From Brevipalpus yothersi (taxonomy: Eukaryota; Arthropoda; Arachnida; Trombidiformes; Tenuipalpidae), in contig QZCP01000122.1 of NCBI GenBank assembly GCA_003956705.1, positions 5,783 to 69,782 of the forward strand: DNA of 64,000 bases. The letters run 5' to 3'. Within the stretch, counting starts at the first letter, position 1. The number at the start of each line of letters is the position of its first letter. Below, piece by piece: positions 48,305 to 60,565 of the stretch. The notes under the pieces were generated by a model that made no database searches, was not told the origin of the DNA, and was given only the letters and a program-made list of their open reading frames with translations. Both the position numbers and the translations under genes were made by a program.

Positions 48305-50637
48305 TCAAAGTTCTCCAAATCTGTAGAACTTTTTCAACTTTTCCGGTAAATTGTCTTTAAATAATACAGGATCTGCTCGAAACTCAACGCTTTTCAATGG
48401 CATATATCCATATATCGATGCAAATTGATTTATACAGCTGGAACGAGCAGTGAGATGGTTAATCACATCATTAGACAGTGTGACCGAATTAACACATTCA
48501 GGACAGCGAAATTTTTTCCTCGGTAAGACCTTGATAGGCGCCTTACCAGTCACATTGGAAACCAGAAAGTTCATCGCGATATCTTCACAATTCATATTCT
48601 TGTCAACAATTTCGAAGATGCTCCGATCCATGACAAAAGAGTAAAGATAGTTATAATGCTACGAATTGAGAGAAAAACAGTTAATCATCTGACACTTTGT
48701 ATCTACTTATTTCATAGAGTTATGGATATACTAACCTTATGGTAGAAAGCAGCTCCAGTTAAAATCATTGATAAGTCATTGGTCCATTCTGATTCATATT
48801 TCCATTCATTAGTCTCATTATCCCATCGGTGAACACGAGATGGAAAGCCAACAATTACGTCTGGAAACTCACGCCAAACTTGGTACCCAAACTCCAACTC
48901 ATCGCCAGTTAACATGGCAATATCATCGTCAATTGCTAAAATGGCATCAGTTGTTATATCATTGAAAGGGAAAAATCTATTGCTCAATTTGTTTTCCTTT
49001 GTGAGTATAACCTTGATTGGAATATTCACTTTTGGCCAAGCATGACTTGGTGGAGGCTTTTTCTCTTGATTATTCCAAACAACTATTATTTTCACACAGC
49101 TTGGTGATTTGGAAACAGAATATATAACTTGACATAAGCTTTCGAAGCGATCGTAAGTCAGTATAACAGCAGTGAAACCTTGTAATGATCTAGAGAGAAG
49201 TTTAGGATTTATCAGAGGATAGAGATGAGATGATTCTGTTGACTTTGGTCTGTTCCATGAGGAACGTGATAGAGAAAATTGTGGAGATATTCTTTCAGTG
49301 ATAATTTTCATAGTAGATTCGAAAATTGATTTCATTGAGTTGAAATATTCTTTCCAAATGAAAATAGCTTGCTCTCTCATCAACAATAAACGCTCAGAAT
49401 CGATGTTCGAGAGAATGTTCACCAAATTTGATAATGACTGTTGATGAATACGGATTGAGACAGCAGTCCAGTCAATCTTTTGATGGAATGGTAATACATA
49501 GTCATCGATGACAATCACAGGAATACAGCCAAACATCAAAGAATCGCTGAGTGTATGAGATCCTAAGCGAGAGGTAGCCATGATTAAACAAAAGTCCGAA
49601 GATTGAAGTAGATTATTGTACCGTAATCTTAAACTTCGAAGAGAATTGCATCGTAGGGTATGATCTTCTCCAGCAGGAATACAATTTTTTTCGAAAAGAA
49701 ACAATTTATCATGGTGCTTGACTTCTAATTCTTCCAGAATAGCACCAAGTTCTGGATCAATCAGATCTGATTGAAGACCTATTATCATCTGTGATCGCTT
49801 AGAATTGATGATATCTTGAAGTTCCTCGTGAGATCTGTGAAGATAATCCTGGCTCAAAGGACTGTAAACGGGTATAGAGATGTCAAAGTGGCTTCTGTAA
49901 GACCAGGAATCGAAACCTCCTCCCGCCACCATGGCTTTTCCGATTTCAATTCCCAATCTTGATGTGTAGTTTGGTGATGAGCCAGGAAGCATGTTGAAAA
50001 TCAGATGATTTCGACCTCCATTCCAAAAAGGTAATGATGCTAAGGCTCGAGAAACCCCTTTGGAATCTGTGTTACTTTCACTCAATGTATCGATTGTCGG
50101 AATGAATACACACGCTTTAGATGGATCACTAACAAAGTATGAGCTTTCATGTATATCTTTGAGTAATTGGTAAAATTCTGTAGTATAATGAGATGATATG
50201 GGCTTCATATCTGAATTAACGAATTTTCTTACAGGATATAAGTATACAGCAGGAGTATTGGAGTGTGGATTGCATCTGTACACATCAAAACAGTTGAATT
50301 GATTGCAATTGCGTTGAGTTGGTGCAACTGATTTATCATTTTCAGGCAGAACTATTCGCTCAGCTTTCTCTACATCAATTAACTTGAAAGGTTTCAAAGC
50401 AGTCTCATGAGCTTGATGAATCATTTTCAAATGATCATCATTCTTGCTATCGGTGAAAAAATTGAAGAACAGAAAGTAACAAAATTCCATCATCACTATT
50501 GCCAAAATAATGCAGAGAGCACCTTTGGTTTTTGTGTAGAGATTGGAAACATTCGAACGCTTTGAATCCCAGCAAATCATCTTTATCAGATTATTTATCC
50601 AACTTTCCAATGAATACCTGAATCGATGGGATGACAT
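48305..50637 (-). CDS. EXT2: Exostosin-2, heparan sulfate co-polymerase
   Basis: Two exons, 50637-48736 and 48658-48305, phase 0, total 2256 nt, 751 aa (human 718). EXT2 pairs with EXT1 in the Golgi to polymerise heparan sulfate. It is a type II membrane protein with an anchor at about 38-62, a GT47-type exostosin domain (about 110-430, beginning at CFDVYRCNP) and a C-terminal GT64 domain (about 485-740). The GT64 domain includes FTAVILTYDR, ENKLSNRFFPFNDI, the DDD metal site (570-572), LTGAAFYHK and the Cys motif FRCPECVNS. EXT1 is not in the window. A partial copy of its 3' end lies at 34770-35650. The RAB3GAP2 gene starts divergently 660 bp upstream. Confidence 0.96.
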
Positions 50638-51296
50638 ACATGTATATTAAGGGATATGAGCTAGCCCTTGCATCAGGTGAAAATTACATCACACCAAACT
50701 CACCAAAAATTGATGTTAGAACCTCCATGATGTTATCACTCATATTTTGGTCATAAAAACATTACAGGTCAAGAATCCAAGATAATATTCACCAGAAAGA
50801 GTCGATCCATCACATACTTATACAATTAAATCACAATTGAGATGATTTTCACGTGCTTCATAAACAATAACAAACAAAAAGACCCGAAAAGCAATTCGAC
50901 CATTTTCGCTATCAGAAACGCAAGCCACCAATCATGTTTTGTAAAATGATTGAAAATAGAATCACAGAGATAAAATTAAAATCATATATCATCAAAAAAT
51001 CTTCAATTCAGATGAAACAGCTCAAAAATTTAAGTCTTGTCTCGGAAAGATTTTGATTCACAATCTTTCATCTTTCATGATGAAACTTTCATAACATGTA
51101 CCCATCTTGTGAGTCTGACTGATGAGGTGTGTTTTGTTTTGGTTTTGATTTTGTTTGTGAAACTTTCATACTGTGAAGATTATCTCGACAATTTAGTGTG
51201 AATGTGTTTAAAATTGATCAAATTTATTTCTTAAAGAAGTGTCATTAGCTAGTCAGTATATATGTATACACATTTACACACAATTAATGAACAATA
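50638..51296. promoter_or_regulatory. Divergent intergenic region of EXT2 and RAB3GAP2
   Basis: The start codons of EXT2 (minus) and RAB3GAP2 (plus) are 660 bp apart, so both promoters probably lie here. No TATA box with matching initiator stands out on either strand. Confidence 0.4.
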
Positions 51297-54200
51297 ATGT
51301 CTTGTGAATTGAAGAAAATATTCTCTCTCAATGATCAATTGCCTAAACTTCAAAATATTTTTTTCGTTGATGACTATTGTGATCCCGTTCCAGGTATGTT
51401 GAATTTTTCTATTTTGTGTGTGTTAATCAAATCTGTTGCTGATAAATGAATTCACTGATTTATCTCTAATCTTTTTCTCTACACCTCTTCAAACAGAGTA
51501 CAGTCAAGAATGGGATGGAATTCTTCGTAATGTAAATGATGATGATTCCAGTAGTGTTCCTTCTTCTTCAAAAGAAGAATCAATCAAAAAGTGTTTAATT
51601 GCCATATCACCATTTGTTGATATATTAGTGTTTGCCCATCTCAACAATGTAGCTGTGTACCGTCGAAAAGAAGAGACCGCTCATCAGGTGAGCAATTAGT
51701 TTCGATCATTGTCAATGTTTGATTCAGATAAATTATTCATTTGACTAATCAACTGCAATCAATTTTCCATCCAGTTAACTGGAACCACACTTTTTGATCT
51801 GGAACCAGGTGAAAAGATCACTGCTATCGCTTGCCTTCCCTTTGTATCTCAACAAATATCCAATCAAGGGGGTCTAGATTGGACATGTATCATATTGGGC
51901 TTCAATTCGGGCCATATTCGGGTATATACGGAAAGTATGAGTTTACTCATATCACAAAAGCTGTACAATGAGCCTGTTACCTGTATCAAGGTTCAAAGCT
52001 TTTCCAGTTCATATACATCAGGTAGAAGTCATCATGTAGATGGTGACAAGAAAGTTGACGAGATATTCGTATTTTTCCGAAGCACATGCTTGATTATCGA
52101 AGGTTTCACATTTTATCAAACACTTCGATCGTGTAGAAATTATCTTGCTCGTAATATTGGACATGCATTTGCTGAAAGTCTCTCAACTCCCGGTGTATCA
52201 CTTCGTTTCAAAAAATGGCGATTCAAGAATGTCGAGAGAACAGTGGACGCTGATAATTGTGGTCTTGTAGAATTTTGTTCATATGATTCTCTTGCTAGTC
52301 GCTCTATGGAACGTTTCTCCTCACTCTATATTAGTAAAAGATCAACACAAGGTAATCTGATCATAACATCTGGACGAGATCCATTCATCTCAATTTTAAG
52401 AACAGATGAGGTGAGCTCAACTTTTTTTTGTTGTAATCCTCTTTTTCAATTTGCTTCTATTTCCAATAGAACGATAACTCAACCATCCTCGAAGAAGTTG
52501 CCACTGCTGTTGTTAACAAAGTGAAAAACTTTATTCCTGGGTTTTTGAGAACAAACAATGAAAGACAAGGGCCCAAAATTGAACCTCCTCTCGAATTTTG
52601 TGATTCTCTCGAGCTATGGGATCGATACAGAATCGGATCATCTTTAACAGTTTCACCATCAAGAGATCTTGTGGCAGTGTGTGATAATTTCGGTCGAGTT
52701 ATCTTGATCAGTCTCATTGATGGTGTTGCGATTCGTATGTGGAAAGGATATCGTGATGCTCAATGTGGATGGATTGAATCGCAAGAAAATCCGAACGATA
52801 TTTATTCTCGGAAAATATTGTTCTTGTGTATCTATGCACCAAAGAGAGGTATTTTAGAGATCTGGCGTTGTCAACATGGACCAAGAGTAGAGGCATTCAA
52901 TGTGGGACGAAATTGTCGTCTATTGTATTGTAGCTATTCGATGATTGGAATGAACGATATAATTATGAATCAAATTCGTAACAACGGAGCTTCCATGAAT
53001 CCTGCAACTTTTTGCTACTTGTTCGACTACGATTCGCTTTCAGTTTTTGAGATACACGCGCCTTTTGTTTGTGGCCTTTCAGGAAAATCTACAGTGAACA
53101 GTAAAGATACCCTCCTCCTCAGAGAATTCAAATCTATCGCACAAAGTGATGAAAATGATGAGGATAAAGAAAAATCAGCTCAAGTAGCCAGCCTCTTTGA
53201 TCGAATGAAATCACATGAAGTGAAAATAGAGGCAATTCTCCATGTGATCGATCTGCCGAATGCATTTCTAGTCAAAACACTCTGTTCCAAACTGTCCAAG
53301 GAGCTACCTTCAAAAATCACGAAAAAGGTTGATCCAACGACTCAAAATGTTGCCCTCAAGTGTCGTTGGATCGACCATTTGTGCAAGCTTCACGATGATT
53401 TTTCTTTCCTCAATACAGGTGCCAAAAAAGTTGCAATATTCAACAGTGTACATAAAGATCCACCAGATTTTGAACCACAAGCTCAACTCTTGGATTGGAA
53501 TGTTGTTGACTATGTAAGATGTGTTTCGCTTTTCAGCTTTAAAGAGTCTATTTTTTTGGACATTGCTGGAGAAAAATCCTCCATCATACCTTCACTGTCA
53601 GAATTCATTTCATTTTTCTCCTTGGACCAGCAACGTTTCACTTCAACAGACAGTGAACCGACCGATCAGTGGATTTCACTAAAGAATAAAACTGAATCAG
53701 ACTCAGATAATTATCATCAGATCTCCGATCTATCCCAACTTGGAGATTTTTTTCTAATCCCATCTTTTGATGAAGAATATCTCGAAGAGTGTGAAACAAC
53801 TCTGGAGGCATGTCGGATAGCACCATCGAGCATTCTATTCGCAGTATTCTCTTCATGGCTGAACAGTGAATTGTCTGCTGATTGGAGAAACTGGCCTAAA
53901 TTCTACTCTTATGTTATGAAAATTGTGATAAAAATGAAAAAATATCAATCAACTAATCAAGATAATTGGCGATCCGTACTTTGCACTCTATCTCACATGA
54001 TCGCTCAATCTAATTTTTCAACATCCGCTCTTGTTGCAGCTCTCATACTTCGCACAGTATATTCTAAGTATGCCGTACCTGATAAACTTTCAGATAAATC
54101 TCAAGATGAGGAATCGGAGGATAAATCAGAGAAGGAGAAGAATATGCTCTTCCTCGAAGAATGGGAAAATTTATCAGAAGAGAAAGAAAAATTGAGTCTT

Positions 54201-55844
54201 CTCATCAAGCAGCTCCAGGATTGTCTTTTTCTCAGCGTTGCTCTCAAAAGTAACAAGAATCATGATCCTGGTCCAATTAATTTGATCTCTCTTATACAAA
54301 ATCATCCTGGTATTATCAGTGAATTGATTGCTAAATGGATCATCTCCTATCCTCTGGAGCCTTTGATAATACTTTCATTGAATGATTATGAGCCAGAAGA
54401 CGAAGTTCAAGATCCAGCTGATTTAACATTCGGCTTGGACATTGTTCGAGCTAATGATGTGCATCTGGGAGAAGAGGTCATCAAACATTTGTTACGCAAA
54501 GTTCGTGACCACTTTCCAAATAGTATGGAGAGTGATATCGTTCTCTCCAACTGTACCTGGGAAAGTTTAACGCTCTGGAATAAGGATTTAGTGAAGAATA
54601 ATTCATATCTCATTCTGTCATCCAAATACTTGTTGAACATATCCAATGCCGTTCTAAAACACTGTATAGCCTGTTTAGTTTGGAAAACATTTATTTTAAA
54701 ACGTTTCGAAACGTTAGCAAACTTGATGGAAAAGATGGCAAAGACTCCCAAAGACAGAATTTTACAGAGAGACCTTGGTTTTGATGAACAATCACTTCTG
54801 ACATTCAGCAACTTTGTTGTTGACCTTTTAGATGGTATAATCGAAACAATAACCCGAGCAGATTCTGAAGCTATGCCTCTTTTCCGTATGGATGAATGGT
54901 GGAAAAATCGTATATGTTCCAATTCACAATTGCCTCTTGTGTTCATCGCCATCCAACAAAAACCTGCCCAACCTGAATTAGTTTTACAAATTTATTCTCT
55001 TGTATCTGTGATAAGCATAATGATCAACTTCCAAGTTAAGAATTTCAAACCACTATCCCTATTTCCCAATGATATAAGAGCTATGCTTTTCGGTGAATTG
55101 TCTTCATCACCCAAGAGTGATGCTGTTGATTCTGTGATTAGCCAAAATCGAATGAAATTCTTGATTGCAGCAACAGTTGCTATCGCTCAATCAGTACCCT
55201 CTCTGACAAAAGAAGGTAAGTCTCTCAGCATTTTTGGTCAGAAAATTCTCAGCTTATCAAATTTTCTCGACATTTAGGTGATGAGGCTGCAAAGTTTCAT
55301 TCTCAAGCTAATCGTTGGCTTCACAAAGTTGTGACCCTTAGCAAGGATTGGCGATTGGATGCTGACGAAGTTAGACGACGATATGTTTGTGAACTATACT
55401 CCATTAATTGTGATTCTCTTGCTAATGAGGTAATTATAAGGTTAAATACTAGAAAATCATTTGATTTAATTTGATTTTCTTGATTTTAAGGTTATCAACA
55501 TGGTTCATGATAATGAAAAGTTAGCCAATGAAATGCTGAAAACCGCTGGACTGAGAGTATCAAGACTAATCAAACGTGATGAAGAGAGATTAACAGCATC
55601 AATCCCACCAAATATTTTGACTTGGCTACGTTCAGTCACTAAGGTGAATTTGATTTCGATTATTGAAATGTTTATTAATCATTACTTTCTCATCTAGGAT
55701 TCAGATCCTCTTCCTGAGGTCGATTGTGATGCTACTCGTTTAATGTTGGAGTATACTCAAACTTATCTTTCAGAAGACAGTACTAATCAAAAGATAGCTT
55801 ACGAATTGTTATCAATTTTAAGAAGAATTCTCACAACGAAGTAG
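51297..55844 (+). CDS. RAB3GAP2: Rab3 GTPase-activating protein, non-catalytic subunit
   Basis: Seven exons: 51297-51393, 51497-51687, 51775-52410, 52470-55215, 55278-55429, 55491-55643, 55698-55844, summing to 4122 nt, 1373 aa (human 1393). It is the regulatory half of the RAB3GAP1-RAB3GAP2 complex, a RAB3 GAP and RAB18 exchange factor acting in exocytosis and ER/lipid-droplet membranes. The N-terminal half has beta-propeller-like strands and matches the family at WTCIILGFNSGHIRVYTE, ITSGRDPFISI, LLFTSPSRDLVAVCDNFGRV-type sequence (here SPSRDLVAVCDNFGRV) and IWRCQHGPRVEAFNVG. The C-terminal half is helical. A Glu/Lys/Ser-rich loop lies near the middle of exon 4. Introns of 54-103 nt. RAB3GAP1 is not in the window. 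Confidence 0.94.
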
Positions 55845-57422
55845 AAGTTTTTATAAAATGTTTGATTAATCAATTAAAATTTTTTAACTTTTTAAACGTT
55901 AACTTATTCATAAGCCATGTTCGATTCCGATGGCTCACATAATTTTTGATATCTTCGGCATTTTATGTTCATTCTGAGTATCTGGGAAGAGCACGCTTGC
56001 ATATCTAGTCTGATCTTTCTACATAGTATAACAATGGAAATAGTCACCTCCGCACCTAAGTTGAAGAATTCTGAGAACATACCTTCAGTTTGGCAGAATT
56101 TTGTCAGATATATTCCAACATGAGAATATCATTCAGCATGCGCTCAAGGAATCCAGTACGCTTCTCCTGTTTGTCTCTCTTTCTCTCTCTCTTTTCTCCT
56201 AGCTTTTTCACAGGAGTGTGCGATGAACATGGCGATTGAAAACTTAATATCATCATCCTGTGTCATCTAATTCTTTGCTTCCTAATTCTATTGTAATCTT
56301 TTGATGAATAGTCCATGGAGAGAATGATATAACCAAAATAAGCTTGAGTGCTCATTCTTGTGGCCATTTGATAATTTATTCTAGTTGATTTCCTGAAATT
56401 CTTGGACCGGTGAATCTTCTCGGGCTTCAATATCCTTTCGACCTTAATATTTGATACTCTCTCCATATATTGGTTTGCCTCTGTTCTTGGTTATTCCTTC
56501 ATTCATATGGCTGGTGGTATTTTTTACACTTCAGCCTAAAGCTGCCAAAAACCAGCAATGAAATCAAAATATGTCTCAATCTCCCTTCTCAAAAATTTTG
56601 CTTGCTCTCTAGGCAATCCATCTGTTCTACATGAGCTCTTGCTCTAATCACAGTTAATCATGATTACCTGAAGCATTCCAATCATCTTCATCATGCAAAC
56701 TTCACTGGAATACTATTTCTTCCCAAAACTCTCTCTTCGAAGTGATCAAATTGACATTTTTTGAATTATGATTTGCAAATTTAAGTGCTCAGAATACTCA
56801 GAATAAGCAATGAAAATTCACATCTGAATTAAGAACAAACAACATCAAATTGTGCCAAAAAGGTTTTCCATTCAAATATTTTCCCAAGATGAAAATATTG
56901 TTATTGTTTCAATTTTGAATCATCAGCTCCGGATGGATTCTACCCTTCTTTCTAATCTGTACTTATGAAATTATATTCACCAACTCCTTGAATACTCAAC
57001 AAAATCTCCAATTTATTCTCAAACATCAGCTCATTCATCTCCACCATTGGGATTGCATACCCAAAATTGTGCCAAAAAAATTGATGATAGCTAAAAAATG
57101 AATCGATAAGAATCAAAATCTGTGGAAATTATATTAGCACACATGATAATTGATTGTTTAATTCCATCATCATTCAATCTAGTCTCTTTCCCTTTCATTT
57201 TGGTGACTGCCGAACAAATTCATCGCTACCTCATGATGCTTACAGCTTTTGCTCCTCTTTGCATTCATAATTAATCATTCAAGATATCAGAGTTTTTTTC
57301 TCTCACTACACACATATACATACATCCATCATTGTTGGAATTCCTGTTATTCTTCCTCACCTCAATCCTTTCACTCATCAACTGAGCGCGCAATCAGTTT
57401 GCCCATCAAGTAGATCAACATT
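55845..57422. other. Gene-free region between RAB3GAP2 and myosin I
   Basis: RAB3GAP2 3' flank and myosin 5' flank. AT-rich, with a short CT-rich run near 56175-56200. No gene recognised. Confidence 0.5.
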
Positions 57423-60400
57423 ATGATCAACCGACGTAATCTCCTGAGTTGTGATGATGAAATTGGTGCTCAGGATATAGCTCACTTGGAACTTCTAACC
57501 GAAGAATCAATAATCTCAAATTTTTATCAACGTTTCAACAGGAATCAAATATATGTGAGTTCACTGTTTTTATTTACCGATCTCTATTTTCCATTTTCAA
57601 ATATTTGGAATCCCTGTCATTGGGAAAATATCTTTCTTACCAGTTTCTCCTGGTACATAGTGAGATGTTTGATTATCATGATCATATGTAGGAGTATTTT
57701 CTTTCCTTCTCTATCTAAGAAAAGAGTGACTCAAAAATTGTTGAAAAGCCTTAGAGATAAAACGTTTGTATCTTCTTTTACCTAGAGAACAAACCAAATA
57801 GGTTGATTCTTTCTCTTTCTCCTTCTTGTAAGCTCAGAAAATTTTCACTTGTGTACAGATTGCTAAGCTCACGCAATATTCAGAATGGATTCCAAGCGAG
57901 AAACATTTTGATTGCATTAAAATTCTTTTCCAACCAAAATGTTGCTGGGGAAAACTTTTAGTCAATGATGTTAAAATCTTTTCTCTTTTTTCGATATGCG
58001 AGAAGTGAACCTCAAGAATTGAGCCTATTTTGCAATATGATACGTTTCGGACTTTACCGTAAACACGTACAGAAAAATGTCAATCCTGGCTCAATTCTCT
58101 CTCTTTGAATCCTATTGAATAGCCATTCGAGGAGTGAATAAAGCAGCCTCTTTCCATTCGGAGCCTATGATTCCTTATAAGATCCTCAGAGTTATCGAAC
58201 AATCTAGCATACATACATACCATCTCACTTAATTCGATAATTTACAGTGATAAATCATTAGAGGCTGCCACCATTGATGGTTTCCGATGGTTTTCAAAAG
58301 TGTTATAAAGCTTGGTGTTTTTGTTTATGACCTTCCAGCTAGGTCATTATCAGTTGCTAGATATCTGTTCTGTATTTAAAGCTCTAACCATCTCAGCGAA
58401 GAGGTTTCGTTATGATCAATCAACAGTTCACTTTTACGGGGTGATATAGCTTATCAATACCTCGTTCTGATAATAAAAATTTGAATTTAGTCCAAGATCA
58501 GAGGTGAATTCGAATATTCGATAATTCAAACGTTTTCTCGACTTTCTGTTAGCAAATCAAGCATCAGGAGTTTTGTGAAAAACTGATTCCTGAAATATCA
58601 TCCCAATGGTCAATATCTTCTTAGATAGTTCCACATCAATCATAAAAGCATGATCAGATATTCATGAGTTGCTTTGAAAAGGAGCATATAATTCCACCAT
58701 GACCAAAGTGTTTGACTTTTATCACTATTCATTTTTTGGCCATCAAGTGTAATCAATCACTATCTTTTCTGTTTGATCAGACATACATAGGGACTATGGT
58801 TGTATCAATAAACCCATATAAACACCTCTCAATATACTCTCCGGAAGTTATCACTGCTTACCAACATCATAACATGCTGAAACTTCCTCCTCACATGTAA
58901 GTGGTTCTTCTCATCTTTCACGTTCCCTTTTGTCTTCCGTTTTATCTATCTTTCTCCCTCTCATCACACATATACACACACACACACAACCAACTACTAG
59001 TACTAAATGTAATACATTTCGTTTGTTACATGTTCCTATTCTTATGCTAGATAAACTATTGTGATCAATGTATTTTCTCATCTTTTACCTTACCCATGAC
59101 AGATACGCATTAGTAGAGTTTGCTTTTCAATCAATGAATGAGCGTAACCAAGATCAATGTATCATTTTCACTGGTGAAAGCGGCTCAGGAAAAACAGGTA
59201 ATTTTTCATATCTATATTTCAATTCATATATATATAGATAAATATATATATTCTTTACTGTTTATTCAATCCACTGGCTGAATTGAGAGGATTTGCATAC
59301 CGAAAAATTATGACTTTTTCGAGTCACACTTAATGTTTCTCTCTCTTTTCCTTTCTTTCTCTTTCTCGTGGGAATCTAACTCTGTGAGATGAGAACATCC
59401 TGATCTTCAAGTCATGTTGATATATTTAAAATTCCATGACACAATAATTCGATGATTGAAAGCTAATCTCAGCCTTGAAGACTAGTTTTATCATCATATT
59501 CGAAGTTTTATTCTGATTGGTTCTGGGGAAGGATACTCAATACTCTTCAAGTCCGATGATCATGCCTCTGAAACTTTTCTCACTGACTGCAAACTGTGAT
59601 GAGCTTAAAATTTGAGAATTTCAATGAATTCAATAGAGTTAAGCTAAATTTCCTCTTCTGCATCATATAAACCCTAATTCCATCCTTAAAAATCGATATC
59701 ATCCAACACCATGTATAATGTAATGCAGAAAGAATCGACATTGATACAGTACATTGAATATTTTTTGTATCGCTCAAGGGCGCAATATTCCTCAAATATA
59801 TCTGCATTTGAACTTTTTCCGCCTGAATATGAGCTATATCTTACACCACAATCTCGTTTCGAGGGCACACAACTATGGAGATACATAGCAGAGTATTCCT
59901 TTCCCAGCTGAGAGAGAGACTTTCTTACCACTCTTCCATCGCATTCTCTAACACATGATGACGAAATCAATGAATCGATATTGTCTTCAAACTTCGGTAC
60001 ACTACACACTACGACAAAAATCAAGCAAACAGAAGCTTATACAGACATGGATGAATCTTGTTTCTCCCAGAACTTCCTATTCGATTGAGAGCACAAAATT
60101 GTTTCAGCAACAGCAGTGGAAAAGAGAGGAAAAAGAGAGACAGAGAGGATGTTGGATGCTGGATGCAGTCCCATCTCGAGAATGATGCAAGAAAAGTGGG
60201 AGAGAGAAAGGAATAACGATCTGCTAACCAGGATAGATGAAGATCAAAATGTGGAGGTTAGAAGTGTGGATGATGATGATATCCCCAAAAATGTTGAGGA
60301 ACTTGCCTCAAAGGACCGAAGGAAGAATAAGTGACTTGAGAGGAGAGCGAAAAAGGGAAAGATTCTTCATTGATTGGATTGATGATAGATCGGAACTGTC

Positions 60401-60514
60401 TGACGAGATGCTTACTGGATGCTTACAGCTTTCATTGAGATTAGATTTCTGGCTTCTCTTAACATGTGTATAAATGTCTTGAATCTTATCGACTGTTTTC
60501 TATCTCATTTTTCC

Positions 60515-60565
<51 letters not shown>

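Noticed and set aside
52457..54952. Minus-strand and alternate-frame open frames within RAB3GAP2 (for example 54407-54952)
   Set aside because: Shadows of the plus-strand gene, with no conserved motif or splice support of their own.
59955..60350. Charged Glu/Arg-rich frames inside the myosin intron
   Set aside because: Purine-rich low complexity, overlapping in several frames, with no splice signals or homology.
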